The translations under genes and the position numbers were made by a program. DNA of 64,000 nt from an uncultured Caryophanales bacterium (GTDB taxonomy: Bacteria; Bacillota_I; Bacilli_A; RF39; UBA660), in NCBI GenBank assembly GCA_905206805.1, contig CAJLIR010000009.1, positions 5,220 to 69,219 on the forward strand, in the 5' to 3' direction. Shown one piece after another: positions 56,358-64,000 of this stretch. The notes beneath the pieces are model-generated. The model searched no databases and was not told the DNA's origin. It was given only the letters and a program-made list of their open reading frames with translations. Position 1 is the first letter of the stretch. Each line of letters begins with the position of its first letter.

Positions 56358-57503
56358 ATGAAATTTTCAATAATTATGCCTACATATAATGACTCTGATA
56401 CTATTACTTATTCTTTTGATTCTGTTTTAAATCAAAAATATGAAAATTTTGAATTGATAGTTATTGATGATGGTTCAACGGACAATACAGCCAATGTAGT
56501 TAGTGAATATAAAAAGCAACATGATAAGTTTGACAAAATCAAATACATTTATCAAGATAATGGTGATCAATTGAATGCAATAAAAAATGCTATTAATTAT
56601 ATTACTGGTGATTATATATATATTTTACACTCGGATGATGTGTTTTACAATGAATTTGTATTAACTAATGCGGCCAAATTTTTTGAAGAAAATAAAAATA
56701 TTGATGCAATTATTTCTGATTTAACTTTAATAAACGAAAATAATGAGATAATTGGAACGCAAATGGTACGTAAATATGAAAATAAGCTTACCGATATTCC
56801 ATTACAATTGTTAATGCTTGGAAGAAACTTATATGTGGATTTTTGTTTTTCAAAAAAAGATGTTTTTTGTACAAAAATATATAATAATTATTTAAATTGG
56901 AATGGTCCATTTTGGCTTGATTGTGAATCAAATCAAATACTCAATGTTAAAAATGTTAATTTTCATTTTATAAAGTATAGGGTTTTTGCTGGAAATTATA
57001 TTAATAATGAGATAGGTTTATTAAATGTTTTTAATGGTGAGTTGAGAGTAGTAATCAGATTGATGAAAAATTTTTATATTCCATTTTATAAATTTCAATA
57101 TTATATCAAAAAAATGTTAGATATAATTAAAATTAAATATATTCCTATTTATATAAAAAAAGAAACAAAAAATAAACTGAATGTTTTAAAATTTATATAT
57201 AATAAAAGAATTTCAATTAATAAGTATCCTTTTTATAGAGATTTATATAATTTCTTTAAAAATTATCATTCTAGGACAATTGAATTAAAATCCGTTCCAG
57301 AAAGTATTTATTATGGTTCTGATATGAGAAAATTCAATAAAAAATTGATATCAAATGATTTGGATAATGAGTATTATCATTTATTTGATGAAATGAGTAA
57401 AGGATTTAATAAAATTGTTATAAAGAAAAAAGATGTTGAAAAAATGAGAATTGTTTTAAAATTTTTATGTATTTATGATTATGTTGAGGTGATTGAAAAA
57501 TGA
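56358..57503 (+). CDS. Glycosyltransferase family 2
   Basis: The product has 381 residues. GT-A domain at the N-terminus: S-I-I-M-P-T-Y-N-D-S-D-T-I, V-I-D-D-G-S-T-D and the metal-binding S-D-D (H-S-D-D-V-F near 94). The C-terminal 180 residues are helical and basic. SD AGGGGAGA. It overlaps the next gene by 4 bp (ATGA). Confidence 0.93.
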   Translation: MKFSIIMPTYNDSDTITYSFDSVLNQKYENFELIVIDDGSTDNTANVVSEYKKQHDKFDKIKYIYQDNGDQLNAIKNAINYITGDYIYILHSDDVFYNEFVLTNAAKFFEENKNIDAIISDLTLINENNEIIGTQMVRKYENKLTDIPLQLLMLGRNLYVDFCFSKKDVFCTKIYNNYLNWNGPFWLDCESNQILNVKNVNFHFIKYRVFAGNYINNEIGLLNVFNGELRVVIRLMKNFYIPFYKFQYYIKKMLDIIKIKYIPIYIKKETKNKLNVLKFIYNKRISINKYPFYRDLYNFFKNYHSRTIELKSVPESIYYGSDMRKFNKKLISNDLDNEYYHLFDEMSKGFNKIVIKKKDVEKMRIVLKFLCIYDYVEVIEK

Positions 57504-58597
57504 AAAAAATAATGTTGGTGTTTGGTACACGCCCAGAGGCAATAAAAATGTGTCCACTTGTTAATGAACTAAAGTCAAGAAGTTGTTTTAACACTATTGT
57601 ATGTGTAACAGGACAACATAGACAAATGTTGGATCAAGTATTAGAGGCATTTAATGTAATTCCGGACTATGATTTATCTATTATGAAAGAACGTCAAACA
57701 TTGTTTGATGTTACAACAAATATATTGAATAGAATAAAGGAAGTATTAGAAAAAGAAAAACCAGATGTTGTATTAGTACATGGTGATACATCAACAACAT
57801 TTGTTACAGCTCTTGCTTGTTTCTATTTACAAATACCAGTTGGTCATGTTGAGGCTGGTCTTAGAACTTATGATATCTATTCTCCATTTCCAGAGGAATT
57901 TAATAGACAGGCAGTTAGTATAATTTCAAAATTTAATTTTGCCCCAACTGAATTAAGTAAAAATAATTTAATTAAGGAAGGAAAAAAAGAAGAAAGTATT
58001 TATGTGACTGGTAATACAGCAATAGATGCCCTTAAAACAACTGTAAGAAAAGATTATCATCATGAAATGTTAGATTGGGCAAATGGTAGTAGGTTAATTG
58101 TTTTAACAGCTCATAGAAGAGAAAATCTTGGTGAACCATTACATCATATGTTTAGAGCAATAAGAAGAATTGTTGATGAATTTGAAGATGTAAAGGTCAT
58201 TTATCCGATTCATATGAATCCGGCAGTTCGAGAAGTTGCTAACGAAATTTTAGGTGATGATGAAAGAATTAGAATTATTGAGCCTTTGGAGGTTTTAGAT
58301 TTTCATAATTTTTTAGCAAATTCATATATGATTTTGACTGATAGTGGTGGAATACAGGAAGAAGCGCCATCGTTAGGGAAACCAGTATTAGTTATGAGAG
58401 ATACAACTGAAAGACCAGAAGGAATCAAAGCGGGAACATTAAAGTTAGTTGGAACTAATGAGGAAACAATTTATAATGAGTTTAAAAAATTGCTTATAGA
58501 TAAAAATGAATATGAAAAAATGAGTAATGCTTCAAATCCATATGGTGATGGATTTGCTTGCAAAAAAATAGCTGATATTTTAGAAAAAGAATTATAA
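57500..58597 (+). CDS. mnaA: UDP-N-acetylglucosamine 2-epimerase
   Basis: 365 residues, the full length of WecB/MnaA. F-G-T-R-P-E-A-I-K at the start, G-H-V-E-A-G-L-R-T, T-A-H-R-R-E-N and S-G-G-I-Q-E-E-A-P are family hallmarks. It converts UDP-GlcNAc to UDP-ManNAc, so the glycan or a linkage unit probably contains ManNAc or a derivative. It is translationally coupled to the GT2 gene. Confidence 0.96.
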   Translation: MKKIMLVFGTRPEAIKMCPLVNELKSRSCFNTIVCVTGQHRQMLDQVLEAFNVIPDYDLSIMKERQTLFDVTTNILNRIKEVLEKEKPDVVLVHGDTSTTFVTALACFYLQIPVGHVEAGLRTYDIYSPFPEEFNRQAVSIISKFNFAPTELSKNNLIKEGKKEESIYVTGNTAIDALKTTVRKDYHHEMLDWANGSRLIVLTAHRRENLGEPLHHMFRAIRRIVDEFEDVKVIYPIHMNPAVREVANEILGDDERIRIIEPLEVLDFHNFLANSYMILTDSGGIQEEAPSLGKPVLVMRDTTERPEGIKAGTLKLVGTNEETIYNEFKKLLIDKNEYEKMSNASNPYGDGFACKKIADILEKEL

Positions 58598-58612
58598 ATA
58601 ATAGGAGATTGT

Positions 58613-60175
58613 ATGAAAAAAAATACAAAAAACATCAAATCTAATAAAATGTTTACTTTTAATATTCTTTTTGTAATTTCATTGGTAGTTAACACAATTA
58701 TGTTATCAAATTTGAATAATGGAGAATATATTGAAAATTATTTACCAATAACAATTTCTAGTTTATTTGTTTCCATTATATTTGGAATATATGTAGCGAA
58801 GAAGAAATTTATTTCCAATAAATTAAATAATAATAATAAAATTATATATATATTTATATCAATTGTCTTTACAATACTATATATGCTGAAATTATTTAAT
58901 TACTTATCTATTGATATATATAACCTTACTTCATTAAAATATATCTTTAATTATCAGTTATGTAGATTGTTATTAATAATTTTATCTAGCTTTTCTGTAG
59001 TATGCATTATTAATTATTTTGTAATTGTTTTTGCCAAATTTATTGCAAACTTTATAAAAAAAATAGATAATTCAGAAAAAAACTTTATTATAATAGCAAG
59101 CATGATTTCTTTAATTGTTATAACATATGTTTATTGTAGAACAACTGTTTGCTGGCAGGGATTCGATAAAGTTTTTTCTATGGACTCAATGGATATAAGT
59201 TATTATATGTATGATGTTTTATGGAATTCTGATATAAGACATATCTTATTTGGCGTTATAGCATCTCCAATTGGTGTAGTTGATAGTCTTTTTGTAAAAG
59301 TTTTTGCAGGAATTGATATATATTATGTAATACTTGCTTTGTTTAATTCCGCTATGTTAATAATGATTGCAATTATGTTAAAAAGAATTTTAAAAAATAA
59401 AATGGCTATGTATTTATATTCATTATCTTATCCGTTTATGTTATATTCCTTATTTATTGAAAAATATCAAATATGTGTATTTTTAATTATTTTATTTATA
59501 TATAGTAAATACGAAAAAGATAAAGAGATTGAAAATTTTTCACTGATTTCATCAATTGGATGTATGATTACCACTGCTTCAATTGGCTTATTTGCTGGAA
59601 GTGAAAAAAATATAAAAAAAAGAATTATTGAATGGATAAAGTATGGTTTAATTTTTATTTCAGTTTGTTTTGTTTGTGGTAAGGGTGGAGTATTGATTAC
59701 TATTCCAAAACAACTGAATAATTTAATTGGGGGAATACCAATAAAAAATACACTTTCCCAAAGATTTTATGGATTGTCAGAATTATTTTATTCATCTATA
59801 TTTGCACCAAAAATATATAATTCTGATGGAATTATATTATGGGCAAATGCTGCTTATTATTTGAATAAACTCGGATTGTTAATTATTTTAGTGTGCATTG
59901 TTAGTTTTGTTATAAATCGTAAAGAAAACTATTCTAAGTTTTGTGGCTTATGGATTTTAACTGCATTTATATTGTTCATTTTTATGAATTGGTATTGTTT
60001 TGAAGCCCCATTATTTAATATATATTTTTCTTGGGCTATAATTTCACTTATTATTATGGCAATTGAGAAAATTAAAAATAAAACAATAAAACAATTTATT
60101 TATTATACATTGATAACATTAATGGTTATAATTAATGTTAATCAAATGTTTGTTCTCATTTCTAATATAATTTAG
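58613..60175 (+). CDS. Large polytopic membrane protein of the polysaccharide locus
   Basis: The product has 520 residues with about twelve membrane helices. An outside loop contains T-V-C-W-Q-G-F-D-K and M-D-S-M-D-I-S-Y-Y. No clear family is recognised; by size and position it may be a second polymerase, a GT-C-type glycosyltransferase or a modification enzyme. SD TAGGAGA. Confidence 0.65.
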   Translation: MKKNTKNIKSNKMFTFNILFVISLVVNTIMLSNLNNGEYIENYLPITISSLFVSIIFGIYVAKKKFISNKLNNNNKIIYIFISIVFTILYMLKLFNYLSIDIYNLTSLKYIFNYQLCRLLLIILSSFSVVCIINYFVIVFAKFIANFIKKIDNSEKNFIIIASMISLIVITYVYCRTTVCWQGFDKVFSMDSMDISYYMYDVLWNSDIRHILFGVIASPIGVVDSLFVKVFAGIDIYYVILALFNSAMLIMIAIMLKRILKNKMAMYLYSLSYPFMLYSLFIEKYQICVFLIILFIYSKYEKDKEIENFSLISSIGCMITTASIGLFAGSEKNIKKRIIEWIKYGLIFISVCFVCGKGGVLITIPKQLNNLIGGIPIKNTLSQRFYGLSELFYSSIFAPKIYNSDGIILWANAAYYLNKLGLLIILVCIVSFVINRKENYSKFCGLWILTAFILFIFMNWYCFEAPLFNIYFSWAIISLIIMAIEKIKNKTIKQFIYYTLITLMVIINVNQMFVLISNII

Positions 60176-60186
60176 GTGGTGATTAT

Positions 60187-60744
60187 GTGGATGTATATGA
60201 TTTTGATGGAACAATATATGATGGAGATTCTTCAATTGATTTTTATTTGTTTTGCTTAAAAAAAAATATAAAATTATTTAGATATATTCCAGGGCAAGTA
60301 TTATATTCAATTTTATATAAATTTAAAATAAAAACAAAAGAGGAATTTAAACAAAAATTCTTTTCTTTCTTATGTGAAATAAATAATGTAGATGATATTG
60401 TAACCTTGTTTTGGAAAACGCACGAAAAAAAAATTAAATATTTTTACCTTAACAAAAATCATAGTAATGATGTTATTATTTCTGCTTCTCCATTTTTTTT
60501 ATTAAATCCAATATGTGAAAAATTAAAAATTAAAAAATTAATCGCATCAAATTTTAATAAAAACAATGGTACTTTGAGTGGGAAAAATTGTTATGGTATA
60601 AATAAAGTTGATAGGTTTAGAGAAATATTTGGAAATATTAGTATTGAAAATTTTTATACTGATAGCTTATCAGATTTACCACTTATACAAATAGCAAATA
60701 ATTCTTATATCGTAAAAAAAAATAAAATTATTAAATATAATTAG
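60187..60744 (+). CDS. HAD-IB family phosphatase
   Basis: The product has 185 residues. Motif I is Y-D-F-D-G-T-I-Y-D-G-D at residues 4-14, motif II is I-I-S-A-S, and motif III is Y-T-D-S-L-S-D-L-P. The GTG start follows AGGTGGTG. It is followed directly by a UbiA-type prenyltransferase; in mycobacteria a phosphatase and the prenyltransferase Rv3806c make decaprenyl-phosphoryl-ribose. I infer an analogous role: removing phosphate from phosphoribosyl-phospho-polyprenol. Confidence 0.87.
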   Translation: MDVYDFDGTIYDGDSSIDFYLFCLKKNIKLFRYIPGQVLYSILYKFKIKTKEEFKQKFFSFLCEINNVDDIVTLFWKTHEKKIKYFYLNKNHSNDVIISASPFFLLNPICEKLKIKKLIASNFNKNNGTLSGKNCYGINKVDRFREIFGNISIENFYTDSLSDLPLIQIANNSYIVKKNKIIKYN

Positions 60745-60758
60745 TAGAGGTATTATGT

Positions 60759-61622
60759 ATGAAAAATTATATTAAATTAATGCGACCAAAACATTATTTA
60801 AAAAATATTTTAATAATGTTGCCATTAGTTTTTAGTGGTTCAATTTTTGATGTAAAAAAAGATATTGTAACTATTTTAGGTTTATTATCATTTTGCTTTG
60901 CGGCATCGTTTGTTTATGTGATTAATGATATAAAAGACAGAGAAAAAGATAAATTGCATGAAAAAAAGAAGAATAGACCTATTGCATCCGGAATGATTTC
61001 TGTTAGAAATGCTATTATATTCGGTGTTTTATTACTTGTCTTATCTTATGTTTTTAATTTGTTAGGTACTAAACAGTTTTTAAATATGAGTTATATTTAC
61101 ATAATTATTTATGTGCTTTTAAATATTTTATATAGTTTTGGTTTAAAAGATATTCCATTACTTGATGTTGCAATTTTAGTATCAGGTTTTTTGATTAGAG
61201 TCTTATATGGTTCATCATTGATTAATGTTGAAATCTCTAATTGGCTCTATCTAACAATCATTTCAATTTCATTTTATTTAGGATTGGGGAAACGTCGTAA
61301 TGAGTTATCCAAATCTTCAACTACAAGGAAGGTATTAAAATATTATAATCATGAATTTCTGGACAAAAATATGTATATGTGCTTATCAATTTCTATAATT
61401 TTTTATTCTCTATGGTGCGTAGATCCAATAACTGTGTCGAAAACTAATAATTTATTAATTTGGACTATTCCAATGATTATACTGTTATGTATGAAATATA
61501 GCATGGATATTGAGAATGATGGATATGGTGATCCTGTTGATGTCATAACAGATGATAAGGTTTTACTTTTGTTATCATTAATTTGTGGAATATATATGTT
61601 TATAGTTATGTATTTTATATGA
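60759..61622 (+). CDS. UbiA-family prenyltransferase, phosphoribosyl-polyprenol synthase-like
   Basis: The product has 287 residues with eight or nine membrane helices. The motif V-I-N-D-I-K-D-R-E-K-D (N-D-x2-D-x3-D) is near residue 55, followed by K-K-N-R-P-I-A-S-G, as in decaprenyl-phosphate phosphoribosyltransferases. These use PRPP and polyprenyl phosphate. The second acidic site has Y-G-L-K-D-I-P type sequence. It could supply a furanose donor (ribose or arabinose type) for the glycan; the sugar is inference. Confidence 0.87.
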   Translation: MKNYIKLMRPKHYLKNILIMLPLVFSGSIFDVKKDIVTILGLLSFCFAASFVYVINDIKDREKDKLHEKKKNRPIASGMISVRNAIIFGVLLLVLSYVFNLLGTKQFLNMSYIYIIIYVLLNILYSFGLKDIPLLDVAILVSGFLIRVLYGSSLINVEISNWLYLTIISISFYLGLGKRRNELSKSSTTRKVLKYYNHEFLDKNMYMCLSISIIFYSLWCVDPITVSKTNNLLIWTIPMIILLCMKYSMDIENDGYGDPVDVITDDKVLLLLSLICGIYMFIVMYFI

Positions 61623-61623
61623 T

Positions 61624-62124
61624 ATGAAAAAAATAATTACAATTATTTTATTAGTATTATGGATGTGTTTAATATTTTATTTTTCAAATCAACCGTCATA
61701 TGATTCTGATAAAGCAAGTAATGGTGTAATAGATAAATTAATAAATATTGTAGAAAAATTAAGTAATTATGAATTTAATGAAGAAGAATTAAATATAATT
61801 TATGGGAATTTAGTTTTTCCAGTAAGAAAATCTGCGCATTTTACTATATATCTAATACTTGGTATATTATTTTATAATTTGATAAGACTATATATGAATA
61901 ATAACTTTAAAATATTGATAATTAGTATATTAATGTGTGTTATATATGCTTGTAGTGATGAGATACATCAGCTTTTTGTATTTGGCAGATCTGGTGAAAT
62001 AAGAGATGTCTTAATTGATTCCATTGGTAGTTTAATTGGAATTTTAATAATTTATAAATTTTATAAAAGAAAGAATGGTATTTATGAAAGAGAGAATAAT
62101 AAAACTTTTAAATTTAATAGTTAA
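61624..62124 (+). CDS. VanZ-family membrane protein
   Basis: The product has 166 residues and four membrane helices. F-Y-F-S-N-Q-P-S near the start, K-S-A-H-F-T-I-Y and the final S-D-E-I-H-Q-L-F-V-F-G-R-S-G-E-I-R-D-V-L-I-D-S define the VanZ-like family. VanZ gives low teicoplanin resistance in enterococci, but most family members are of unknown function near envelope genes. The ATG is 1 bp after the UbiA stop (TGA). Confidence 0.9.
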   Translation: MKKIITIILLVLWMCLIFYFSNQPSYDSDKASNGVIDKLINIVEKLSNYEFNEEELNIIYGNLVFPVRKSAHFTIYLILGILFYNLIRLYMNNNFKILIISILMCVIYACSDEIHQLFVFGRSGEIRDVLIDSIGSLIGILIIYKFYKRKNGIYERENNKTFKFNS

Positions 62125-63493
62125 AGTTTCTTTTGTTTTCTCTTTTTTTGCTATTTTATTTATTTTGTTAAAGATGAATATGTTTCCAACACAATATATT
62201 GTTATATATTGTGTCATATGTTCTATAATATTAATATTTGATTTTTTATCTGATTTTATTTTAAAAAAATTTATTTTTAAAATAATTTCAATAATAATTT
62301 CTTTAATATTTATTATAATTAACTTAATTATATATATTTATTTAAGTAAAACTGATGGTTTTATTAATTCATTACAAAATAATAATATATTAGAAACTTT
62401 TTATGTAGCTGTATTAAGTGATTCTGATTATAATGAAATTAGTGATTTAAATAATTTAAAAATAGGTACATTATATAGTAATGATGAATCATATAGCATC
62501 ATTTCTGATAATATTAAAGATGAGATAAATTATGAAGAAGTATATTATGAGAATTTGTTTGCCATTTGTACAGATTTAAAACTTGGCAATACTAATGCGA
62601 TTATATTAAGTGAACAAAATAAAAAAATGATAGAAGAAAATGATGCATTAACCACATCATTAAAATACATTTATACTATAAAGGTTAAGGCAAGAGTTAA
62701 TGTTACTGCTAAAAAAATAGATGTTACAAAAGATCCTTTTATTGTGTATATATCTGGTATTGATACTGATGGTGAAATTTCTAATGTTTCAAGAAGTGAT
62801 GTTAATATTTTAGCAATTGTAAATCCAAATAATAGGAAAATTTTACTTGTTACAATTCCAAGAGATTATTACGTCTTGTTGCACGGAACAACAGGACCGA
62901 GGGATATTTTAACTCATGCTGGATTATATGGTGTTGATATGTCTATTACTACAATTGAAGATTTATTAGGTATTGATATAAATTATTATATTAGACTTAA
63001 TTTTTCAACCTTAATTAAAGCTGTAGATATTATTGGTGGTATTGATGTTTATTCGGAATTTGATTTTAATACATATGGTTATCAATTTTATAAAGGATAT
63101 AATACTGTAAATGGTGAGTATGCACTTGCTTATTCTAGAGCTAGAAAAAATTTTGAAGGTGGAGATAGACAAAGAGGAAAAAATCAACTTCACGTTATAG
63201 AAGCGATGGTAAAAAAAGTTTCAACCTCAAATGTTATCTTAAATAAATATTTATCAATATTGGAAGGATTAAAAGGAACTTTTCAAACAAATTTTGATTC
63301 AAAGAGTATTTATGCATTAGTAAGAATGCAACTATCTGATATGTCAGAATGGAATATAGAAGAATATAGTTTAGATGGTGCAAACGGAAGAGATTATACA
63401 TATAGTTTAGGTGATATAATAGCTTTTGTAATGGAACCTGATTATAATACGGTAAATACAGCTAAGGATAAAATTAAAGAAATGATGCAGTAG
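62084..63493 (+). CDS. LytR-CpsA-Psr (LCP) family wall polymer ligase
   Basis: The product has about 469 residues. Three or four N-terminal membrane helices (about 10-95), an accessory domain resembling a periplasmic-binding fold (about 105-200), then the LCP domain (about 215-390): I-S-G-I-D-T-D-G, R-S-D-V-N-I-L-A-I-V, T-I-P-R-D-Y-Y-V and A-Y-S-R-A-R-K-N-F-E-G-G-D-R-Q-R-G. LCP enzymes move the lipid-linked polymer to peptidoglycan. It overlaps the VanZ gene by 41 bp. As last gene it suggests the glycan is wall-anchored. Confidence 0.94.
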   Translation: MKERIIKLLNLIVKVSFVFSFFAILFILLKMNMFPTQYIVIYCVICSIILIFDFLSDFILKKFIFKIISIIISLIFIIINLIIYIYLSKTDGFINSLQNNNILETFYVAVLSDSDYNEISDLNNLKIGTLYSNDESYSIISDNIKDEINYEEVYYENLFAICTDLKLGNTNAIILSEQNKKMIEENDALTTSLKYIYTIKVKARVNVTAKKIDVTKDPFIVYISGIDTDGEISNVSRSDVNILAIVNPNNRKILLVTIPRDYYVLLHGTTGPRDILTHAGLYGVDMSITTIEDLLGIDINYYIRLNFSTLIKAVDIIGGIDVYSEFDFNTYGYQFYKGYNTVNGEYALAYSRARKNFEGGDRQRGKNQLHVIEAMVKKVSTSNVILNKYLSILEGLKGTFQTNFDSKSIYALVRMQLSDMSEWNIEEYSLDGANGRDYTYSLGDIIAFVMEPDYNTVNTAKDKIKEMMQ

Positions 63494-63505
63494 CATCTTT
63501 TTTTT
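63484..63505 (+). terminator. Terminator of the polysaccharide operon
   Basis: GATGC-AGTA-GCATC (63484-63497) followed by eight or more Ts; the LCP stop codon lies in the loop. Confidence 0.82.
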
Positions 63506-63560
63506 GTTAAAAAAAGGAATTTCATTATTATATTTCGTATATATATAATAGGAGGAACTT

Positions 63561-63647
63561 ATGAAATATATATTGATTATTATTTTATTTATTTTAATTA
63601 TATCTTTTTATTCCATTTTAAAAATATCTTCATTAAATGATAATTAA
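63561..63647 (+). CDS. 28-residue membrane microprotein
   Basis: MKYILIIILFILIISFYSIL, then eight polar residues. It is nearly all one membrane helix. ATAGGAGGAACTT is an excellent SD 6 nt before the ATG, and a dedicated terminator follows 10 bases into the tail. Such microproteins often modulate membrane complexes or act as toxins; no family is recognised. Confidence 0.65.
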   Translation: MKYILIIILFILIISFYSILKISSLNDN

Positions 63648-63660
63648 TTTATCATTTTTT
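63635..63660 (+). terminator. Terminator of the microprotein gene
   Basis: AAATGATA (63635-63642) pairs with TATCATTT (63650-63657), then Ts; it overlaps the stop codon. Confidence 0.8.
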
Positions 63661-63720
63661 TGTTAAAAAGCAGGAAAATGGAATAGTTTTTTCGAAAAAT
63701 ATATATGGGAGGTGATAAAA

Positions 63721-64000
63721 ATTAAAATCATAGAAAAGAATCTAGGTAATGAAGAGATAATACCATTAACATTTGATCCTATATTTACTAATATTTTTAA
63801 TAATGAAGAAAATATATGTATATTAGAAGATTTTATATCAATATATTTTGATATTCCGATTAATGAAGTAATTGGTAACTTAAAAATATTAAGTAGGAAA
63901 TTAAATAAAAATAATAAATTAGAAGCAAGCAAAGAAGTCGATTTGTTATTATCTTTAAATGGAATAAAAATAAATATAGAATTATCTAATAGATGTACTA
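63721..64000 (+). CDS. Rpn/PD-(D/E)XK-type nuclease, 3'-truncated by the window
   Basis: 93 codons are visible to the window edge. T-F-D-P-I-F-T-N-I-F, E-V-D-L-L-L-S-L-N-G-I-K-I-N-I-E-L-S-N shows the same core order as the Rpn protein at 45211 (D, then E-x-N). The ribosome site GGGAGGTGAT is excellent but no ATG, GTG or TTG stands at proper distance: the codon 5 nt after it is ATT (63721), and the in-frame GTG at 63712 lies inside the SD. Either a rare start is used or the start codon is mutated. Confidence 0.7.
   Translation, partial: MKIIEKNLGNEEIIPLTFDPIFTNIFNNEENICILEDFISIYFDIPINEVIGNLKILSRKLNKNNKLEASKEVDLLLSLNGIKINIELSNRCT

Overview
The window is an A+T-rich bacterial chromosome segment that uses the standard code: TGA stops several genes and TGG encodes Trp. 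D-Ala-D-Ala ligase, PASTA and LCP wall proteins, a polyprenyl-phosphate transporter, purine-rich Shine-Dalgarno (SD) sites, T-box leaders, a PerR-type box and many TGnTATAAT promoters indicate a low-GC Gram-positive (Bacillota, Bacilli or relatives, probably a host-associated anaerobe). The species cannot be named from sequence alone.

Layout. (1) 1-14900, housekeeping: wall/surface proteins, an NfeD-stomatin pair, CPBP protease, hydrolase, ddl, tRNA-Glu and tRNA-Ile, a thiol/sulfur cluster (cysteine desulfurase, thioredoxin, thioredoxin-CcdA fusion), a PerR-rubrerythrin operon with a perfect operator, Hsp20 and an SDR enzyme. (2) 15018-30624, an island of about 15.6 kb that starts exactly at the CCA end of tRNA-Met. 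It looks like several related elements stacked in tandem: a (T/C)ACCA junction occurs at 15018, 21383, 28488 and 30620, a left-end module (hairpin, terminator, start of a small gene) occurs in one full and two decayed copies, and a MobV relaxase occurs as one full and two broken copies. It carries a large serine recombinase and cargo: HAD and NUDIX enzymes, a DUF3800 protein beside a structured RNA, an extra ThrRS behind a Thr-rich leader peptide and a T-box, a DUF3644 (HEPN-like) protein followed by a structured RNA, an extra GluRS behind its own T-box, ASCH proteins and GNATs. (3) 30700-46700, ordinary chromosome: methyltransferase, PopT-like transporter, a lipoprotein metallopeptidase, trpS, a ThyX-like enzyme, a GGDEF protein, an esterase, uvsE, tRNA-Thr, tRNA-Lys, galE and an Rpn nuclease. 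(4) 46830-63493, an extracellular polysaccharide locus: GT51-like membrane protein, phosphoglycosyl transferase, five glycosyltransferases, a Wzx flippase, Wzy-like membrane proteins, UDP-GlcNAc 2-epimerase, a HAD plus UbiA pair resembling decaprenyl-phosphoribose synthesis, VanZ, and an LCP ligase at the end. (5) A membrane microprotein and a second, cut-off Rpn-type nuclease close the window.

The genes fit together as follows. The polysaccharide locus builds a lipid-linked glycan, flips and polymerises it, and probably hands it to LCP for wall attachment. The island reads as a tRNA-targeted accumulation zone for small mobilizable elements whose cargo has two themes: spare aminoacyl-tRNA synthetases with amino-acid-sensing leaders (possibly resistance to synthetase inhibitors), and protein-plus-structured-RNA pairs (possibly defence or toxin-antitoxin units). 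Those two themes are the most promising material here.
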